A stretch of DNA of 64,000 nucleotides from Streptomyces albus subsp. albus (GCF_000719865.1 NZ_JOID01000028.1:1-64000); one strand, 5' to 3'; counted from the first letter of the stretch, positions 51,584-61,479 are shown. Notes: generated by a model not told the origin, from the sequence alone. Made by a program: numbers and translations.

Positions 51584-52333
51584 GTGGAGTGGTCGATCCA
51601 GGACATCGCGCGCCGTGCGGGGACGACCAGCCGGACGCTGCGCCACTACGACGACATCGGGCTGTTGCCGCCCAGCCGGATCGGCGGCAACGGCTACCGC
51701 TATTACGACCAGGCCGCCCTCATCCGGCTCCAGCGGATTCTGCTGCTGCGCGAGCTGGGCCTCGGGCTGCCCGCCATCACCGAAGTACTGGCCGGGCAGC
51801 GGGACGAGACCGCGGCGCTCCGTACGCATCTGCGGCTGCTGGAGCACGAGCGGGAGCGGATCGGGCGGCAGATCGAGTCGGTGCGGACCACCTTGCGCAA
51901 GACGGAGGAGGGCGAACAGCTCATGGCCGATGAGATATTGGACGGTTTCGACCACAGCCGCCACAAGGAGGAGGTGATCGAGCGCTGGGGGCGCGAGGCC
52001 TATGACCGTTCCGACCGCTGGTGGCGCTCGCTCGGCGACGAGGACAAACAGTCCTTCCAGCAGCGAGAGCTGGACATCGCCCGCGACTACGGCGACGCCG
52101 CGCGTGCCGGCGCCTCTCCGGACGGCGAGGAGGCGCAGGCGATCACCCGGCGCCACTACACCTGGCTGTCGGATGCCGCGCCCGATCCCTCCAAGGGCTA
52201 CTTCATCGGGCTGGCCGAGATGTACGTGGCCGATCCGCGGTTCGCCGCGCACTACGACCGGCATGGTGAGGGGGTCGCGGAGTTCGTCCGGGACGCCATG
52301 AAGGTCTATGCCGAGCGGCATCTGGGCGACTGA
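51584..52333 (+). CDS. MerR-family regulator with TipAS-type ligand domain
   Basis: The 249-aa protein has an N-terminal MerR domain (DIARRAGTTSRTLRHYDDIGLLPPSRIGGNGYRYY), a long coiled-coil dimer helix (EHERERIGRQIESVRTTL) and a C-terminal TipAS-like domain (about residues 110-249) with EILDGFDHSRHKEEVIERWG and the conserved VADPRFAAHYDRHGEGVAEFVRDAM. TipA of S. lividans traps thiopeptide antibiotics in this domain and activates its own promoter. The exact cysteine that anchors thiostrepton is not evident here, so the ligand may differ. GTG start after AAGGGGGA. Confidence 0.9.
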   Translation: MEWSIQDIARRAGTTSRTLRHYDDIGLLPPSRIGGNGYRYYDQAALIRLQRILLLRELGLGLPAITEVLAGQRDETAALRTHLRLLEHERERIGRQIESVRTTLRKTEEGEQLMADEILDGFDHSRHKEEVIERWGREAYDRSDRWWRSLGDEDKQSFQQRELDIARDYGDAARAGASPDGEEAQAITRRHYTWLSDAAPDPSKGYFIGLAEMYVADPRFAAHYDRHGEGVAEFVRDAMKVYAERHLGD

Positions 52334-52525
52334 CGGTGCCGGCGGGGCGGGAGACGGTGCCCGGGGTGCCCGGGGTGCCCGGGGTGCCCGGTGGTCCGGG
52401 GTCTCCGGCCGGTGTCGCGCTCCGCCCGCCTCACGGATCATCCCGACTGCCCGGACCACTCCCGGACTTCCGGACCGGTCCGGGGCCGGGTGCCGGGTCG
52501 GGGACGGGAGGGGCTGCTGCGGCGC

Positions 52526-53908
52526 TCAGAAGCCTCCGCCGCCGCCGAAGTCCCCTCCGCCACCGAATCCGCCGCCGTCGAAGCCTCCTCCGCCGAAGTC
52601 CCCGGGATTGAAGTCGGAGCCGGTGTACTCGCCGCCCTCGGCGCCGGCCCCGTAGTCTCCGCCGCCGTAGTCGCCGTAGGCCCCATGGGCGTAGGGGGCG
52701 AACATCATGTTGCCGAGCATGGTGCCGACCAGCAGTCCGGGCAGCATTCCGCCGCCGAAGTAGCCTCCGGCCCAGGGCGCGTAGGCGGGCCCGGCCTCCC
52801 AGTACGGCCTGCGGCCGGAGGCCGTCTCGACGGTGCGGGCCATCGGCTCGTGGCCGTCGGCGATCCGGGCGGCATCGGCGGCGCACACCGGGACGGTGCG
52901 CGCCGTTCCGCCCTCGGGTGCCCACTCGGCGTCCTCGGTGGACGGGCCGTGGCGGGGGTCGAAGAAGCAGGGGGGCCGGCGCTCGGGCAGCGGAGTGCCG
53001 GCGCGGCGGGCCTCCAGGGTGGCCAGCGAGAAGCGGCCGTCCTCCAGGGCCTCGGTGACATGGCGGACGTCACCGGGGTGGTGGGCGCGGGCCATCGCGG
53101 CCTTCGCGTTCTCGTAGGAGTCCAGCGCGTGGGAGAAGTCGCGGCGCATGGCGTCGTCCGTCTTCGGCGCGGAGGGGTTGAAGTCGAGCCGGTCCAGTTC
53201 TTCGCCGAAGGCGGTGATGTCCTCGTCCACCAGGGGCCGTACGGTCTCCAGTTCGGCCTTCTCGCGCTCCGCCCGGCGGGCGCGGTTGCGCCGGGAGACG
53301 GTGAGGGCCGCCAGGACGGCCACCAGTACCAGGGCGCCGACGGTGACCAGAGTGACGACACCGGCGACGGTGTTCGTCCCGCCGCCACCGTCACCGCCGC
53401 CGTTCCAGGAGTCGGGTGCGGAGCCGTTCGCCTGCTGGACCGCCTGGCCGACGAAGTCGTCGAGCAGGGCGGCGGTGTCGGTGCCGTGTTCCCGTTCGAC
53501 GGCACCGGTCAGATTGCCCACGGCGTTCTGCGACATCACCCGGCTGTCTGCGCCCGCGTCGAAGCCGTCGCCGAGGGTGACGGCATAGACGCCGCTGACG
53601 CCGACCCGGGTTCTCAGGTCCTGGAGCAGGGTGGCCGGGTCGAACTCCCCGGCCTCCGGCAGGACGGCGACGAAGACGGGCTTGCCGGCGTTCTCGATGG
53701 TGTCGGCCAGTGACTCGGCCTCGGAGCCGGAGAGCCGGTCGGAGGCCCGTGGGTCCACGTACACCGGGCCGTCCCGCAGGGCTTCCGCGGCGCCGTCGAG
53801 TCCGTCGGCCGCCCGGGCGCCCGGAGCGAGGAGCCCGGCTGCGACCAGGAGGGCCGCTAGCAGGGCGAGCACCGGTCCGAGCACGGCATTGCGCGATGTG
53901 CTCCTCAT
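52526..53908 (-). CDS. Glycine-rich membrane protein (TPM-like N-terminal domain)
   Basis: The 460-aa protein has a signal peptide (VLGPVLALLAALLVAAGLLAPGARA), an exported domain of about 125 residues that resembles TPM-like domains, a membrane helix near residue 185-207 (VVTLVTVGALVLVAVLAALTV), a cytoplasmic coiled-coil and Cys-containing region, and a strongly Gly/Phe/Asp-rich C-terminus (FGGGGFDGGGFGGGG). The function is unknown. ATG 53908 is near a TAGCTT -10, so the mRNA may be leaderless. The phosphatase gene is divergent from it. Confidence 0.85.
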   Translation of the reverse strand: MRSTSRNAVLGPVLALLAALLVAAGLLAPGARAADGLDGAAEALRDGPVYVDPRASDRLSGSEAESLADTIENAGKPVFVAVLPEAGEFDPATLLQDLRTRVGVSGVYAVTLGDGFDAGADSRVMSQNAVGNLTGAVEREHGTDTAALLDDFVGQAVQQANGSAPDSWNGGGDGGGGTNTVAGVVTLVTVGALVLVAVLAALTVSRRNRARRAEREKAELETVRPLVDEDITAFGEELDRLDFNPSAPKTDDAMRRDFSHALDSYENAKAAMARAHHPGDVRHVTEALEDGRFSLATLEARRAGTPLPERRPPCFFDPRHGPSTEDAEWAPEGGTARTVPVCAADAARIADGHEPMARTVETASGRRPYWEAGPAYAPWAGGYFGGGMLPGLLVGTMLGNMMFAPYAHGAYGDYGGGDYGAGAEGGEYTGSDFNPGDFGGGGFDGGGFGGGGDFGGGGGF

Positions 53909-54130
53909 ATCTTCGAAGCTACACGAATGGGGGCAAGAAGCACCGGGTCCGGAGTCACCGGACACCGTCCGCGGTCATCGGCAGCCCGCGCGGCCCCCTC
54001 GGCCACCGCCCGCGTCACTGACCCCCGCCGTTCCGCGGCCGCCGCCCGTGCCGCTGCCCGGACCGTCACCCGTTAGGGGGAAGCGGAGTCGCCCTCCGCC
54101 CCGGGACGGCTCAGGGTGGCAGGGGGCGCG

Positions 54131-55369
54131 GTGTCGTTCCGTAACCGGACGGGCCGGGACCTGGGCAGGAGATCACTGGTGGTGCAGCGAGGACAGCTGT
54201 GCGGCAGGGGCGACGGCGGGACACGCTTCCGCGGTGCCCCGTTCCCCTGCTGGATCCCGGGCCTCCTGATCGTCGGCGGCCTGGTCTTCGGTCTGCTGGC
54301 ACCGCCGAAGCTGACCGGCTCGCCGTTCTTCGCCGCCGCTCCGATGGTCGCCGCGGCGCTCTACACCGGCCCCGCGACGATCCTGACGGCCGTCGCGTCC
54401 AGCCTGGCGATGGTCGGCATCGCTCTCCTGCACGGCACGGCCGGGCAGTTCCAGTCACTGCTCGACACCGCCACGGTGGTCACCGTGGCCGGCCTCGCCG
54501 TCTTCATCAACCGCGTGGTGCGCCACGGCCACCGCGCGCTCGCCTCCGTCCGGAACGTCGCGGAGGCCGCCCAGCGGGCCGTACTGCCCACGCCCTCCGG
54601 CCGTATCGGCGGCCTGCGCGTCGCCGCCCGCTACGAGGCGGCGCAGGCGGACGCGGGGATCGGCGGCGATCTGTACGCGGTCCAGTCCACCCCGTACGGG
54701 GTGCGGCTCATCGTCGGCGACGTGCGCGGCAAGGGCATGGGGGCGGTGGGCGCCGTCGCGGTCGTCCTCGGGGCGTTCCGCGAAGCGGCCGAGGAGGAGC
54801 CGGAGCTGACCGGCATCGCGGAGCGGCTGGAGGGCGCGCTCGTGCGGGAGGCGAAGCGCAGGGAAGGGCTGGAGGAGATCGAGGGGTTCACCACGGCCGT
54901 GCTCGCCGAGATCCCCGGCGACGGTGCGGCCGGCACCGGCCCGGGGGAACCCGGGGTCCCCGGCGCCGGCACCGCCGGAGCGTCGCCACCGCGGAGGCTG
55001 CGGCTGCTCAACCGCGGTCATCCGGCCCCGCTGATGCTCACCGGGGACGGCGTCGTGTGCGCCGTGGAGCCGGAAGTGCCCGCCGTGCCGCTCGGGCTGG
55101 CCTGGCTGCGGACCGATCCGGACCGGGTGGAGGAGATCGTGTTCCCGCGCGGGAGCACCCTCCTGCTCTTCACCGACGGCGTCACGGAGGCCCGCGACCG
55201 CGCCGGTGACTTCTACGATCCCCGAATCCGGTTGTTCGGGCGGGACTTCAGCGGCCCGGAGGAACTGCTGGACATGCTCGTCGCGGACGTGACCCTGCAC
55301 ACCGGCGGCGGCGCCCACGACGACATGGCGCTCCTCGCGGTCACGGACATCCCGGAACGCCGCTCGTGA
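54131..55369 (+). CDS. SpoIIE-type PP2C serine/threonine phosphatase
   Basis: The 412-aa protein has three membrane segments in residues 40-130 (WIPGLLIVGGLVFGLLAP, ILTAVASSLAMVGIALL and TVVTVAGLAVFIN), then a SpoIIE/PP2C domain with metal-binding Asp residues in GGDLYAVQ and GDVRGKG, plus GFTTAVLAE and LFTDGVTEARD. Such phosphatases often act on anti-anti-sigma factors; the partner is not nearby. GTG 54131 follows AGGGGG; the GTG at 54116 lacks a ribosome-binding site. Confidence 0.9.
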   Translation: MSFRNRTGRDLGRRSLVVQRGQLCGRGDGGTRFRGAPFPCWIPGLLIVGGLVFGLLAPPKLTGSPFFAAAPMVAAALYTGPATILTAVASSLAMVGIALLHGTAGQFQSLLDTATVVTVAGLAVFINRVVRHGHRALASVRNVAEAAQRAVLPTPSGRIGGLRVAARYEAAQADAGIGGDLYAVQSTPYGVRLIVGDVRGKGMGAVGAVAVVLGAFREAAEEEPELTGIAERLEGALVREAKRREGLEEIEGFTTAVLAEIPGDGAAGTGPGEPGVPGAGTAGASPPRRLRLLNRGHPAPLMLTGDGVVCAVEPEVPAVPLGLAWLRTDPDRVEEIVFPRGSTLLLFTDGVTEARDRAGDFYDPRIRLFGRDFSGPEELLDMLVADVTLHTGGGAHDDMALLAVTDIPERRS

Positions 55370-55611
55370 CCGTCCGGCCGCGGACTCCCGCCGTCCGCGG
55401 CAACACTGCGTGACGGCCGGTGTCCCCGCGATAACAAGTGATGCACGATCAGCGGAAACAGGTTTCCCGGCCCCCGGTCAACTCGCCCTGCTCTGGCGGC
55501 CGATGTCCGTTTCATCCGCGCGGTCATTACCAAAAGATCAGCCGGAACGGCTTGGAATACCGGGGCCCGTCAATTAACGTTCGATAACGCAGCGCGGTCG
55601 TCCCAGCCGCC

Positions 55612-55795
55612 ACCGAAGGTGGCGCCGCGCGCAATCGCCGAATCCCGCATGCGCGGAACAGCACCACCTGCACCAAGGGAACCGGGGAACCAATCCTTGG
55701 GGTGAATCGGGCCCCTCCGCCAGGAGGGAACCGTAGGAGACCTTCCTGCTCCGAACCCGTCAGCTAACCCGGTAGGCGAGAAGGAAGGAAAGGAG
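55612..55795 (+). promoter_or_regulatory. ydaO/yuaA-type c-di-AMP riboswitch
   Basis: The leader of the M23 gene shows the conserved ydaO blocks in order: AATCGCCGAATCC, GGGAACCGGGGAACC, TTGGGGTGAATC, GAGACCTTCCTGCTCCGAAC, CCGTCAGCTAACCCGGTAGGCGAGAAGG-like and GAAAGGA. In Streptomyces these c-di-AMP riboswitches sit in front of cell-wall hydrolases and turn them off when c-di-AMP is high. The downstream gene is an M23 peptidase. The rest of the 55370-55611 intergenic DNA probably holds the promoter. Confidence 0.9.
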
Positions 55796-55804
55796 TGCGC
55801 CTCC

Positions 55805-56839
55805 GTGGCGTCCAGCAGCCCTGCCACCGAAACGTGGGCCGGCCCGTCCACCTCCGGACCCCACTTCGACGGAGAGCCGCCCGTCGGTGAGTGGAATCCC
55901 ACCGCCGAATCCACCACCCCGGTACGGGGCCGGCACCGCGTCGTCAAGCAGCGCGGCGGAGGCATGGCCCGGAGCGGCGCCGTCCTGGGTGTCGGTGTGA
56001 TCGCGGCTGTCGGCGCCGGCGGCATGGCCACGGCCAAGGACCGTCCCCCGGCCCCCATCTCGCTTCCCGACCTCTCCCCGGTGACGGACAAGCTGCCCGC
56101 CATCGACTCCCTGGTCGGCGATTCCAACGACGTGTCCGCCACCGCGAGCCGCGCCCCGCTGTCGCAGGCCGGACTCACCACGGACGAGATCGCCCAGGGC
56201 GCCGACGCCGGAGAGGCCCTGCGGGCCCGCATCATGCGCCAGGCGGAGCAGCAGCAGAGCGTTGCCGAGACGACCGAGCGGCTGGCCGCCGAGCAGGCCG
56301 CCCGCGAGAAGGCCGCCGAGGACGCCGCCGCCAAGAAGGCCGAGGCGGAGGCCGAGAAGAAGAAGGCCGCCGAGGAGGCCGAGCGCAAGGCCGCCGAGGA
56401 GGCCGCGCGGAAGGCGGAGGAGGAGCGGCTGGCCAAGCTGGCCGCGAGCTACGCCCTCCCGCTCTCCTCGTACACCCTCACCTCCAGCTTCGGCGAGTCC
56501 GGCTCCATGTGGTCCAGCAGCCACACCGGCCAGGACTTCGCCGCCCCGACCGGCACCCCCGTCAAGGCGGTGCACGGCGGCACGATCACCGAGGCGGGCT
56601 GGGCCGGTTCGTACGGCTACCGCATCATCCTCACCCTCGATGACGGCACGGAGATCTGGTACTGCCACCTCTCCTCGATGACCGTCACCTCCGGCGAGGT
56701 CACCACCGGCGACACGATCGGCCGGGTCGGCTCCACCGGCAACTCCTCCGGTCCGCACCTCCACCTGGAGGTCCGGCCCGGCGGCGGTGACCCGGTCAAC
56801 CCCGCGGTCTGGCTCCGCGACCACGGCAAGACCATCTGA
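55805..56839 (+). CDS. Exported M23 peptidase under c-di-AMP control
   Basis: The 344-aa protein has an N-terminal segment with GAVLGVGVIAAVGAGGMATA (probable signal or anchor), a Lys/Glu/Ala-rich coiled coil (AEAEKKKAAEEAERKAAEEAARK), then an M23 domain with zinc motifs SSSHTGQDFAAP (HxxxD) and GPHLHLEV (HxH). It probably cuts the wall peptide during germination or growth. GTG 55805 follows GAAAGGAG by 10 nt; the riboswitch controls it. Terminator 56905-56931. Confidence 0.93.
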   Translation: MASSSPATETWAGPSTSGPHFDGEPPVGEWNPTAESTTPVRGRHRVVKQRGGGMARSGAVLGVGVIAAVGAGGMATAKDRPPAPISLPDLSPVTDKLPAIDSLVGDSNDVSATASRAPLSQAGLTTDEIAQGADAGEALRARIMRQAEQQQSVAETTERLAAEQAAREKAAEDAAAKKAEAEAEKKKAAEEAERKAAEEAARKAEEERLAKLAASYALPLSSYTLTSSFGESGSMWSSSHTGQDFAAPTGTPVKAVHGGTITEAGWAGSYGYRIILTLDDGTEIWYCHLSSMTVTSGEVTTGDTIGRVGSTGNSSGPHLHLEVRPGGGDPVNPAVWLRDHGKTI

Positions 56840-56904
56840 CACCGGGAATCCTCCGGACCCTCCGGGGACCGACGCCCGGGACGGCTTCCTGTGACGGCCG
56901 GAAG

Positions 56905-56931
56905 CGGAGGGCGCGCTCCACGCGCCCTCCG
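56905..56931 (+). terminator. Terminator after the M23 peptidase gene
   Basis: An 11-bp stem CGGAGGGCGCG/CGCGCCCTCCG with a 5-nt loop. The rest of 56932-57350 holds no supported gene. Confidence 0.75.
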
Positions 56932-57350
56932 GCCTCCGGGTGTTACCCCGTGTCCCAGTTCGGCGTATGCCCCGCCGGTCCGGTGTAAACCCCCGGATCC
57001 GTCGATCCTCGCGCGCCGGCTGATCCGGCCGGCCTCTCACCTCAGCGGCCTCCCACTCCCGGCCTCATCACCTCGCGAGGCTCCCCCGCGAGGCCACACC
57101 CCGGCCCCCCGCGCGACGCGCGAACCCCGACTCCGGCAGCCCTGGTGCGTCCCCCCGACGCCAGGGCTGCCGGCCTGTACGGCACCGGCCCGCCCGGCCC
57201 CCGCCCCCGGTCCACCACCCCGACCGTCCGCCCCGACCGTCCGCCCCGGGTCCGCCCGCCCGGGGCGTGAATCGCGCGGCGACGGGAACCTGCAAGCACG
57301 GATGAGCCCGGGGCGCCGCCCCGGGCCGGAGCCGAGCGGAAGGTGTGGGG

Positions 57351-58865
57351 ATGGCGGCGGACTACCCCTTGGACGCGCAAGCGGGAACGGGCACGGTCAC
57401 CACGGCCGTGCCCGCCCGGCTGGACAGACTGCCCTGGTCGCGCTGGCACTGGACCATCGTGATCGGCCTCGGCACCGTGTGGATCCTCGACGGCCTGGAG
57501 GTCACCGTCGTCGGGAACATCGCGGGCCGGCTCTCGGAGGAGGGCAGCGGTCTGCCCATCAGCTCCGCCCAGGTCACCGGTGTGGCCGCGGCGCTCTACG
57601 TGGCCGGGGCCTGCCTGGGTGCGCTCTTCTTCGGCCGGCTCACCGACCGCTACGGCCGCAAGAAGCTCTTCATCATCACCCTGGCCGTCTATCTGGGCGC
57701 CACCGCGCTGACCGCCGTCTCCTTTTCCAGCTGGTGGTTCTTCCTCTTCCGCTTCCTCACCGGCTTCGGCATCGGCGGTGAGTACGCGGCCATCAACTCG
57801 GCCATCGACGAGCTGATCCCCTCCCTCTACCGGGGCCGGGTCGACCTCATCATCAACGGCAGCTTCTGGCTGGGCGCGGTCGGCGGCTCCCTGCTGTCCA
57901 TCGTCATGCTGGACACCGACATCTTCCCCAAGGACCTCGGCTGGCGGCTGACGTTCGGGCTGGGCGTCGTCTTCGGACTGGTGATCCTCCTGGTCCGCAG
58001 ACATGTACCGGAGAGTCCGCGCTGGCTCTTCATCCACGGCCGCGGCGACGAGGCGGACGCCCTGGTCCGCGAGGCGGAGGAGCAGATCACCGCCGAGAAG
58101 GGCGAGGAACTCCCGGAGCCGGCCGGTGAGATCACCATCCACCAGCGCAAGAGCATCGGCTTCGGCCTGATCGCCCGCACCGTCTTCTCGCACTACCGCA
58201 GGCGCGCGGTCCTCGGCTTCTCCCTCTTCATCGGCCAGGCCTTCCTCTACAACGCCATCACCTTCGGCTTCGGCGCGATCCTCACCACCTTCTACGACGT
58301 GGGGACCGGCTCCACCGGCTACTTCTTCGCGGTGATCGCGCTGGGCAACTTCTTCGGGCCGCTGCTGCTCGGCAAGCTCTTCGACACCGTGGGCCGCAAG
58401 ATCATGATCTCCGGCACCTACATCCTCTCCGGTGTGCTGCTCTTCATCACCGCCTGGCTCTTCGACGGCGGCCATCTGACGGCCAGGACCCTCACCGCCT
58501 GCTGGTGCGTGGTGCTCTTCTTCGCCTCGGCCGGCGCGAGTTCCGCGTATCTCACGGTCAGCGAGGTCTTCCCGATGGAGACCCGGGCGATGGCGATCGC
58601 CTTCTTCTACGCGATCGGCACCGCCGCGGGCGGCATCAGCGGCCCGCTGGTCTTCGCCAAGCTCACCGAATCGGGCGTCGTCGGCGACACCGTGCTGGCC
58701 TTCCAGATCGGCGCCGGGCTGATGACCGTGGCCGGTCTGGTGGCCGCCGTGCTGGCCGTACCGGCGGAGCGGCGCTCGCTGGAGGACATCGCCACGCCGC
58801 TCTCCCAGCGGACCGGCGCGGTGAGCGGAGCTGCCGGCGGCCCGGCGCCCGGCTCGGCGAGCTGA
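57351..58865 (+). CDS. MFS transporter (sugar-porter / metabolite:H+ symporter type)
   Basis: The 504-aa protein has 12 predicted membrane helices. Signatures are ILDGLEVTVVGN in helix 1, GRLTDRYGRKK between helices 2 and 3, and the sugar-porter motif RFLTGFGIGGEYAAIN, then VPESPRWLFIHGR before the central loop; the second half has GRKIMISGTYIL. It matches the group including sialate and aromatic acid symporters, but the substrate is unknown. ATG 57351 follows GGAAGG by 7 nt. Confidence 0.92.
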   Translation: MAADYPLDAQAGTGTVTTAVPARLDRLPWSRWHWTIVIGLGTVWILDGLEVTVVGNIAGRLSEEGSGLPISSAQVTGVAAALYVAGACLGALFFGRLTDRYGRKKLFIITLAVYLGATALTAVSFSSWWFFLFRFLTGFGIGGEYAAINSAIDELIPSLYRGRVDLIINGSFWLGAVGGSLLSIVMLDTDIFPKDLGWRLTFGLGVVFGLVILLVRRHVPESPRWLFIHGRGDEADALVREAEEQITAEKGEELPEPAGEITIHQRKSIGFGLIARTVFSHYRRRAVLGFSLFIGQAFLYNAITFGFGAILTTFYDVGTGSTGYFFAVIALGNFFGPLLLGKLFDTVGRKIMISGTYILSGVLLFITAWLFDGGHLTARTLTACWCVVLFFASAGASSAYLTVSEVFPMETRAMAIAFFYAIGTAAGGISGPLVFAKLTESGVVGDTVLAFQIGAGLMTVAGLVAAVLAVPAERRSLEDIATPLSQRTGAVSGAAGGPAPGSAS

Positions 58866-58930
58866 GCCGGGGGCGGGGCGGGCCCGTACCGGATCGGTGA
58901 AGCAGTGAGCCGAGGGGCGATGGCCGCCGG

Positions 58931-60439
58931 TCAGTGACCGCGGGACCCGGGGCCGTACGAGCCGTGACCATACGGTGCGTACGGCCCCGGCTGCTGCTGC
59001 TGCGGCTGTTGGGCCTGCGGCCACGGCCCCGTCGGGGGGTTCGGCTGGTGCCCCGGCTGCGGCCCTGTCCACGGCCCCGGCTGATACGGCACCCCCGCCC
59101 CGTACGCCCCTTGCCCGTACGCCCCCTGCCCGTACGGCTGCCACCGCGGCGGCGCCACCGGTGCCGTGACCGCCGCGGCGTGCAGCAGTGCCGGCCGCGC
59201 CAGGGACTTGCGCTGCCACAGATGGTGCAGCAGCTCCTGCTCGCGGGCGGCGAAGTCCGCGCCCGCCGCGCCCTGGTGGGCCCGCCGCCGCAGGAAGGCC
59301 AGGGCCGTCGCGAAGGACTGGTACTCGGAGACCGCGCGGGCGGCCGGGACCCCGTGCGCACGCCGCGCCAGACGCCGGGCGATCGCCCGGGCCCGCATCG
59401 ACGCCAGTGCGTACGGCTCGGCCGGCGCGAGCCAGCCCGCGGCGACGTATGCGGGCAGGTACTCCCGGACGGCCCGCAGTTCGCCCGCCCGGGAGCGGAT
59501 CACCACGGTGGTCAGCACCGCGAACAGCGGCACCATGAACAGGGCGTAGACGGCGATGAAGCCGTGGCCTCCCAGGGACGCCGAGCCGTTCCAGACGCTG
59601 TGCAGGCCCATGGCCGTGGCCAGCCCGGAGAGCGGTAGCAGCACCCGCCCGGCGCGTGCCCGCGGCGTGACCTGGGCTACGAGCCCGAAGCCGATCCCCG
59701 TCAGCGCCGTGAACAGCGGATGCGCGAACGGCGACAGCAGGATGCGGACGATGAAGGTCTGCGCGGTCACGGAGCCGATCCCCGAGGTGCCGAGCGCCTC
59801 GTCCTCGCCGAAGGCGGTGCCGAGGAAGAGAATGTTCTCCGTGAAGGCGAAGCCGGTGGCCGTGATCCCCGCTATCACCACACCGTCGACGATCCCGTTG
59901 AAGTGCCGCCGCCGGAAGACGAACAACAGCAGCAGCGCGGCGGCCTTGGCGCTCTCCTCCACCACGGGTGCGACGACCGCCGCCCCCCAGGTGTCCGCCT
60001 CACCGGCCGAGGAGACCCCGCCCCGCGCGACGATCCACCGCACCGCGAGCCCGTTGGCCAGAATCGCCACCAGTGTGGCGGCACACGCTCCCCAGGCGAA
60101 CGCGAAGGCCAGATTCCGCCAGGGCTCGGGCTCCACCCGGTCCAGCCAGCAGAACGCCGCCACCAGCAGCGGCACGGGGAGCACGGCGAGGCCGAGACCG
60201 ACCACGAAGCCCCGGGTGCCGGTCTGCTGCCGGACCAGCGCCAGGATCACCAGCCCGCACAGCGCCAGCAGCAGGACGAGCGCGCCGACGCGCACCGCTC
60301 TGCTCTCCCAGAGCGCGCGGCGCGGCCGGTAGCGCCACTGCGCGCGATCGGGCACGGCGTCGAACCGGGGACGCGGCTGGTACTCCGGCACCGGCGGCTG
60401 CGGGGGGCCGGGCCGCTGCGGGGGTGGGGACGGGTGCAT
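58931..60439 (-). CDS. PrsW-family intramembrane metalloprotease
   Basis: The 502-aa membrane protein has about eight helices (50-310) with the PrsW motifs VVAPVVEESAKAAALLLLF (Glu-Glu), FAFTENILFLG, ILLSPFAHPLFTALTGIGFG (His) and MGLHSVWNGS (His), the putative metal ligands. PrsW cleaves anti-sigma factors in Bacillus; the target here is unknown. The C-terminal about 90 residues are a Pro/Gln/Tyr-rich low-complexity tail. The mRNA is probably leaderless: TAGGGT lies just before ATG 60439. Confidence 0.9.
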   Translation of the reverse strand: MHPSPPPQRPGPPQPPVPEYQPRPRFDAVPDRAQWRYRPRRALWESRAVRVGALVLLLALCGLVILALVRQQTGTRGFVVGLGLAVLPVPLLVAAFCWLDRVEPEPWRNLAFAFAWGACAATLVAILANGLAVRWIVARGGVSSAGEADTWGAAVVAPVVEESAKAAALLLLFVFRRRHFNGIVDGVVIAGITATGFAFTENILFLGTAFGEDEALGTSGIGSVTAQTFIVRILLSPFAHPLFTALTGIGFGLVAQVTPRARAGRVLLPLSGLATAMGLHSVWNGSASLGGHGFIAVYALFMVPLFAVLTTVVIRSRAGELRAVREYLPAYVAAGWLAPAEPYALASMRARAIARRLARRAHGVPAARAVSEYQSFATALAFLRRRAHQGAAGADFAAREQELLHHLWQRKSLARPALLHAAAVTAPVAPPRWQPYGQGAYGQGAYGAGVPYQPGPWTGPQPGHQPNPPTGPWPQAQQPQQQQPGPYAPYGHGSYGPGSRGH

Positions 60440-60553
60440 CCACCGACCCTAACGAGACGGCGCCCGCGGCGCGTCGGCCTTCGGTCAGCGGCGCCGGCAC
60501 CGGCGTGGCTCGGCGACGGCTCGGCGACGGCTCGGCGACGGCTCAGCGGTGGT

Positions 60554-61372
60554 TCAGCGGCGGCGGAACAGGAGGTCGTGGACGCGGTGCCCCTTCTCCA
60601 GGCCGGCGCTCTCGAACTTGGTCATCGGACGGAACGCGGGCCGCGGGGCGTAGCCGCCGTCGGACCGGGTGTTCTCCAGCTCGGGGCAGGCGGTCAGCAC
60701 CTCCAGCATCTGCTCGGCGTACGGCTCCCAGTCGGTCGCGCAGTGGAACAGCGCGCCCGGCCGCAGCCGTTCGGCGGCCAGCGTGACGAACTCCGGCTGG
60801 ATCAGCCGGCGCTTGTGGTGCCGCTTCTTGTGCCAGGGGTCGGGGAAGAAGACCCGCAGACCCGCCAGCGCGCCCGGCTCGATCATCTCGCGCAGCAGAA
60901 TGATCGCGTCGCCGTTGGCCACCCGGACGTTCGTCAGCCCCTCGCGCTCGGCGAGGGCCAGCAGATTGCCCTGGCCGGGGGTGTGCACATCCGCGGCGAG
61001 GATCCCGGTGCCCGGGTCGTCGGCGGCCATCCGCGCCGTGGCCTCGCCCATGCCGAAGCCGATCTCCAGCACGACGGGCAGGCCGCCGAACAGGGCGTCG
61101 AGATCGAGCGTGGACCGGCCGTCGATGTCCAGGCCCCATGACGGCCAGAGCCGGCGCAGTGCCTCGCCCTGCCCGGCCGTCACCCGCCCGCGGCGCGGCC
61201 GGAAGCTCCGGATCCGGCGCTCGTGGTGCGAGCCCGCCGGATCGGCCGCGGGGCCCTCGGGGAACAGCAGCCTCCGCTCGGCGCGGTCCGCCCCCCGCGG
61301 GGCGGCCTCGGCGCGGCTGGCGCCGCGTGCCTCGGGCACCGGCGGGGACGTGGGGTTACGGGAATCGGACAC
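60554..61372 (-). CDS. trmB: tRNA (guanine-N7-)-methyltransferase
   Basis: TrmB methylates G46 of tRNA using SAM. The 272-aa protein has an N-terminal extension, the SAM motif LEIGFGMGEATARMA, DVHTPGQGNLLALAE, the catalytic or tRNA-contact NGDAIILLREM, and the signature FFPDPWHKKRHHKRRLIQP, then KFESAGLEKGHRVHDLLF. GTG 61372 follows CGGAGG. The extension of about 50 residues (Ala/Arg/Pro-rich) is longer than in E. coli. It is downstream of lhgO on the same strand. Confidence 0.95.
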   Translation of the reverse strand: MSDSRNPTSPPVPEARGASRAEAAPRGADRAERRLLFPEGPAADPAGSHHERRIRSFRPRRGRVTAGQGEALRRLWPSWGLDIDGRSTLDLDALFGGLPVVLEIGFGMGEATARMAADDPGTGILAADVHTPGQGNLLALAEREGLTNVRVANGDAIILLREMIEPGALAGLRVFFPDPWHKKRHHKRRLIQPEFVTLAAERLRPGALFHCATDWEPYAEQMLEVLTACPELENTRSDGGYAPRPAFRPMTKFESAGLEKGHRVHDLLFRRR

Positions 61373-61479
61373 AATGCCTCCGATCCTACGGCGCCCCGCA
61401 GCCGCTCCGGCCCGGGCCGGAACCCCGGGCGGCCGGGGACCGGGGCCAAGGCGGCCGGGGTCCGGGCCCGGAGCGGCCG

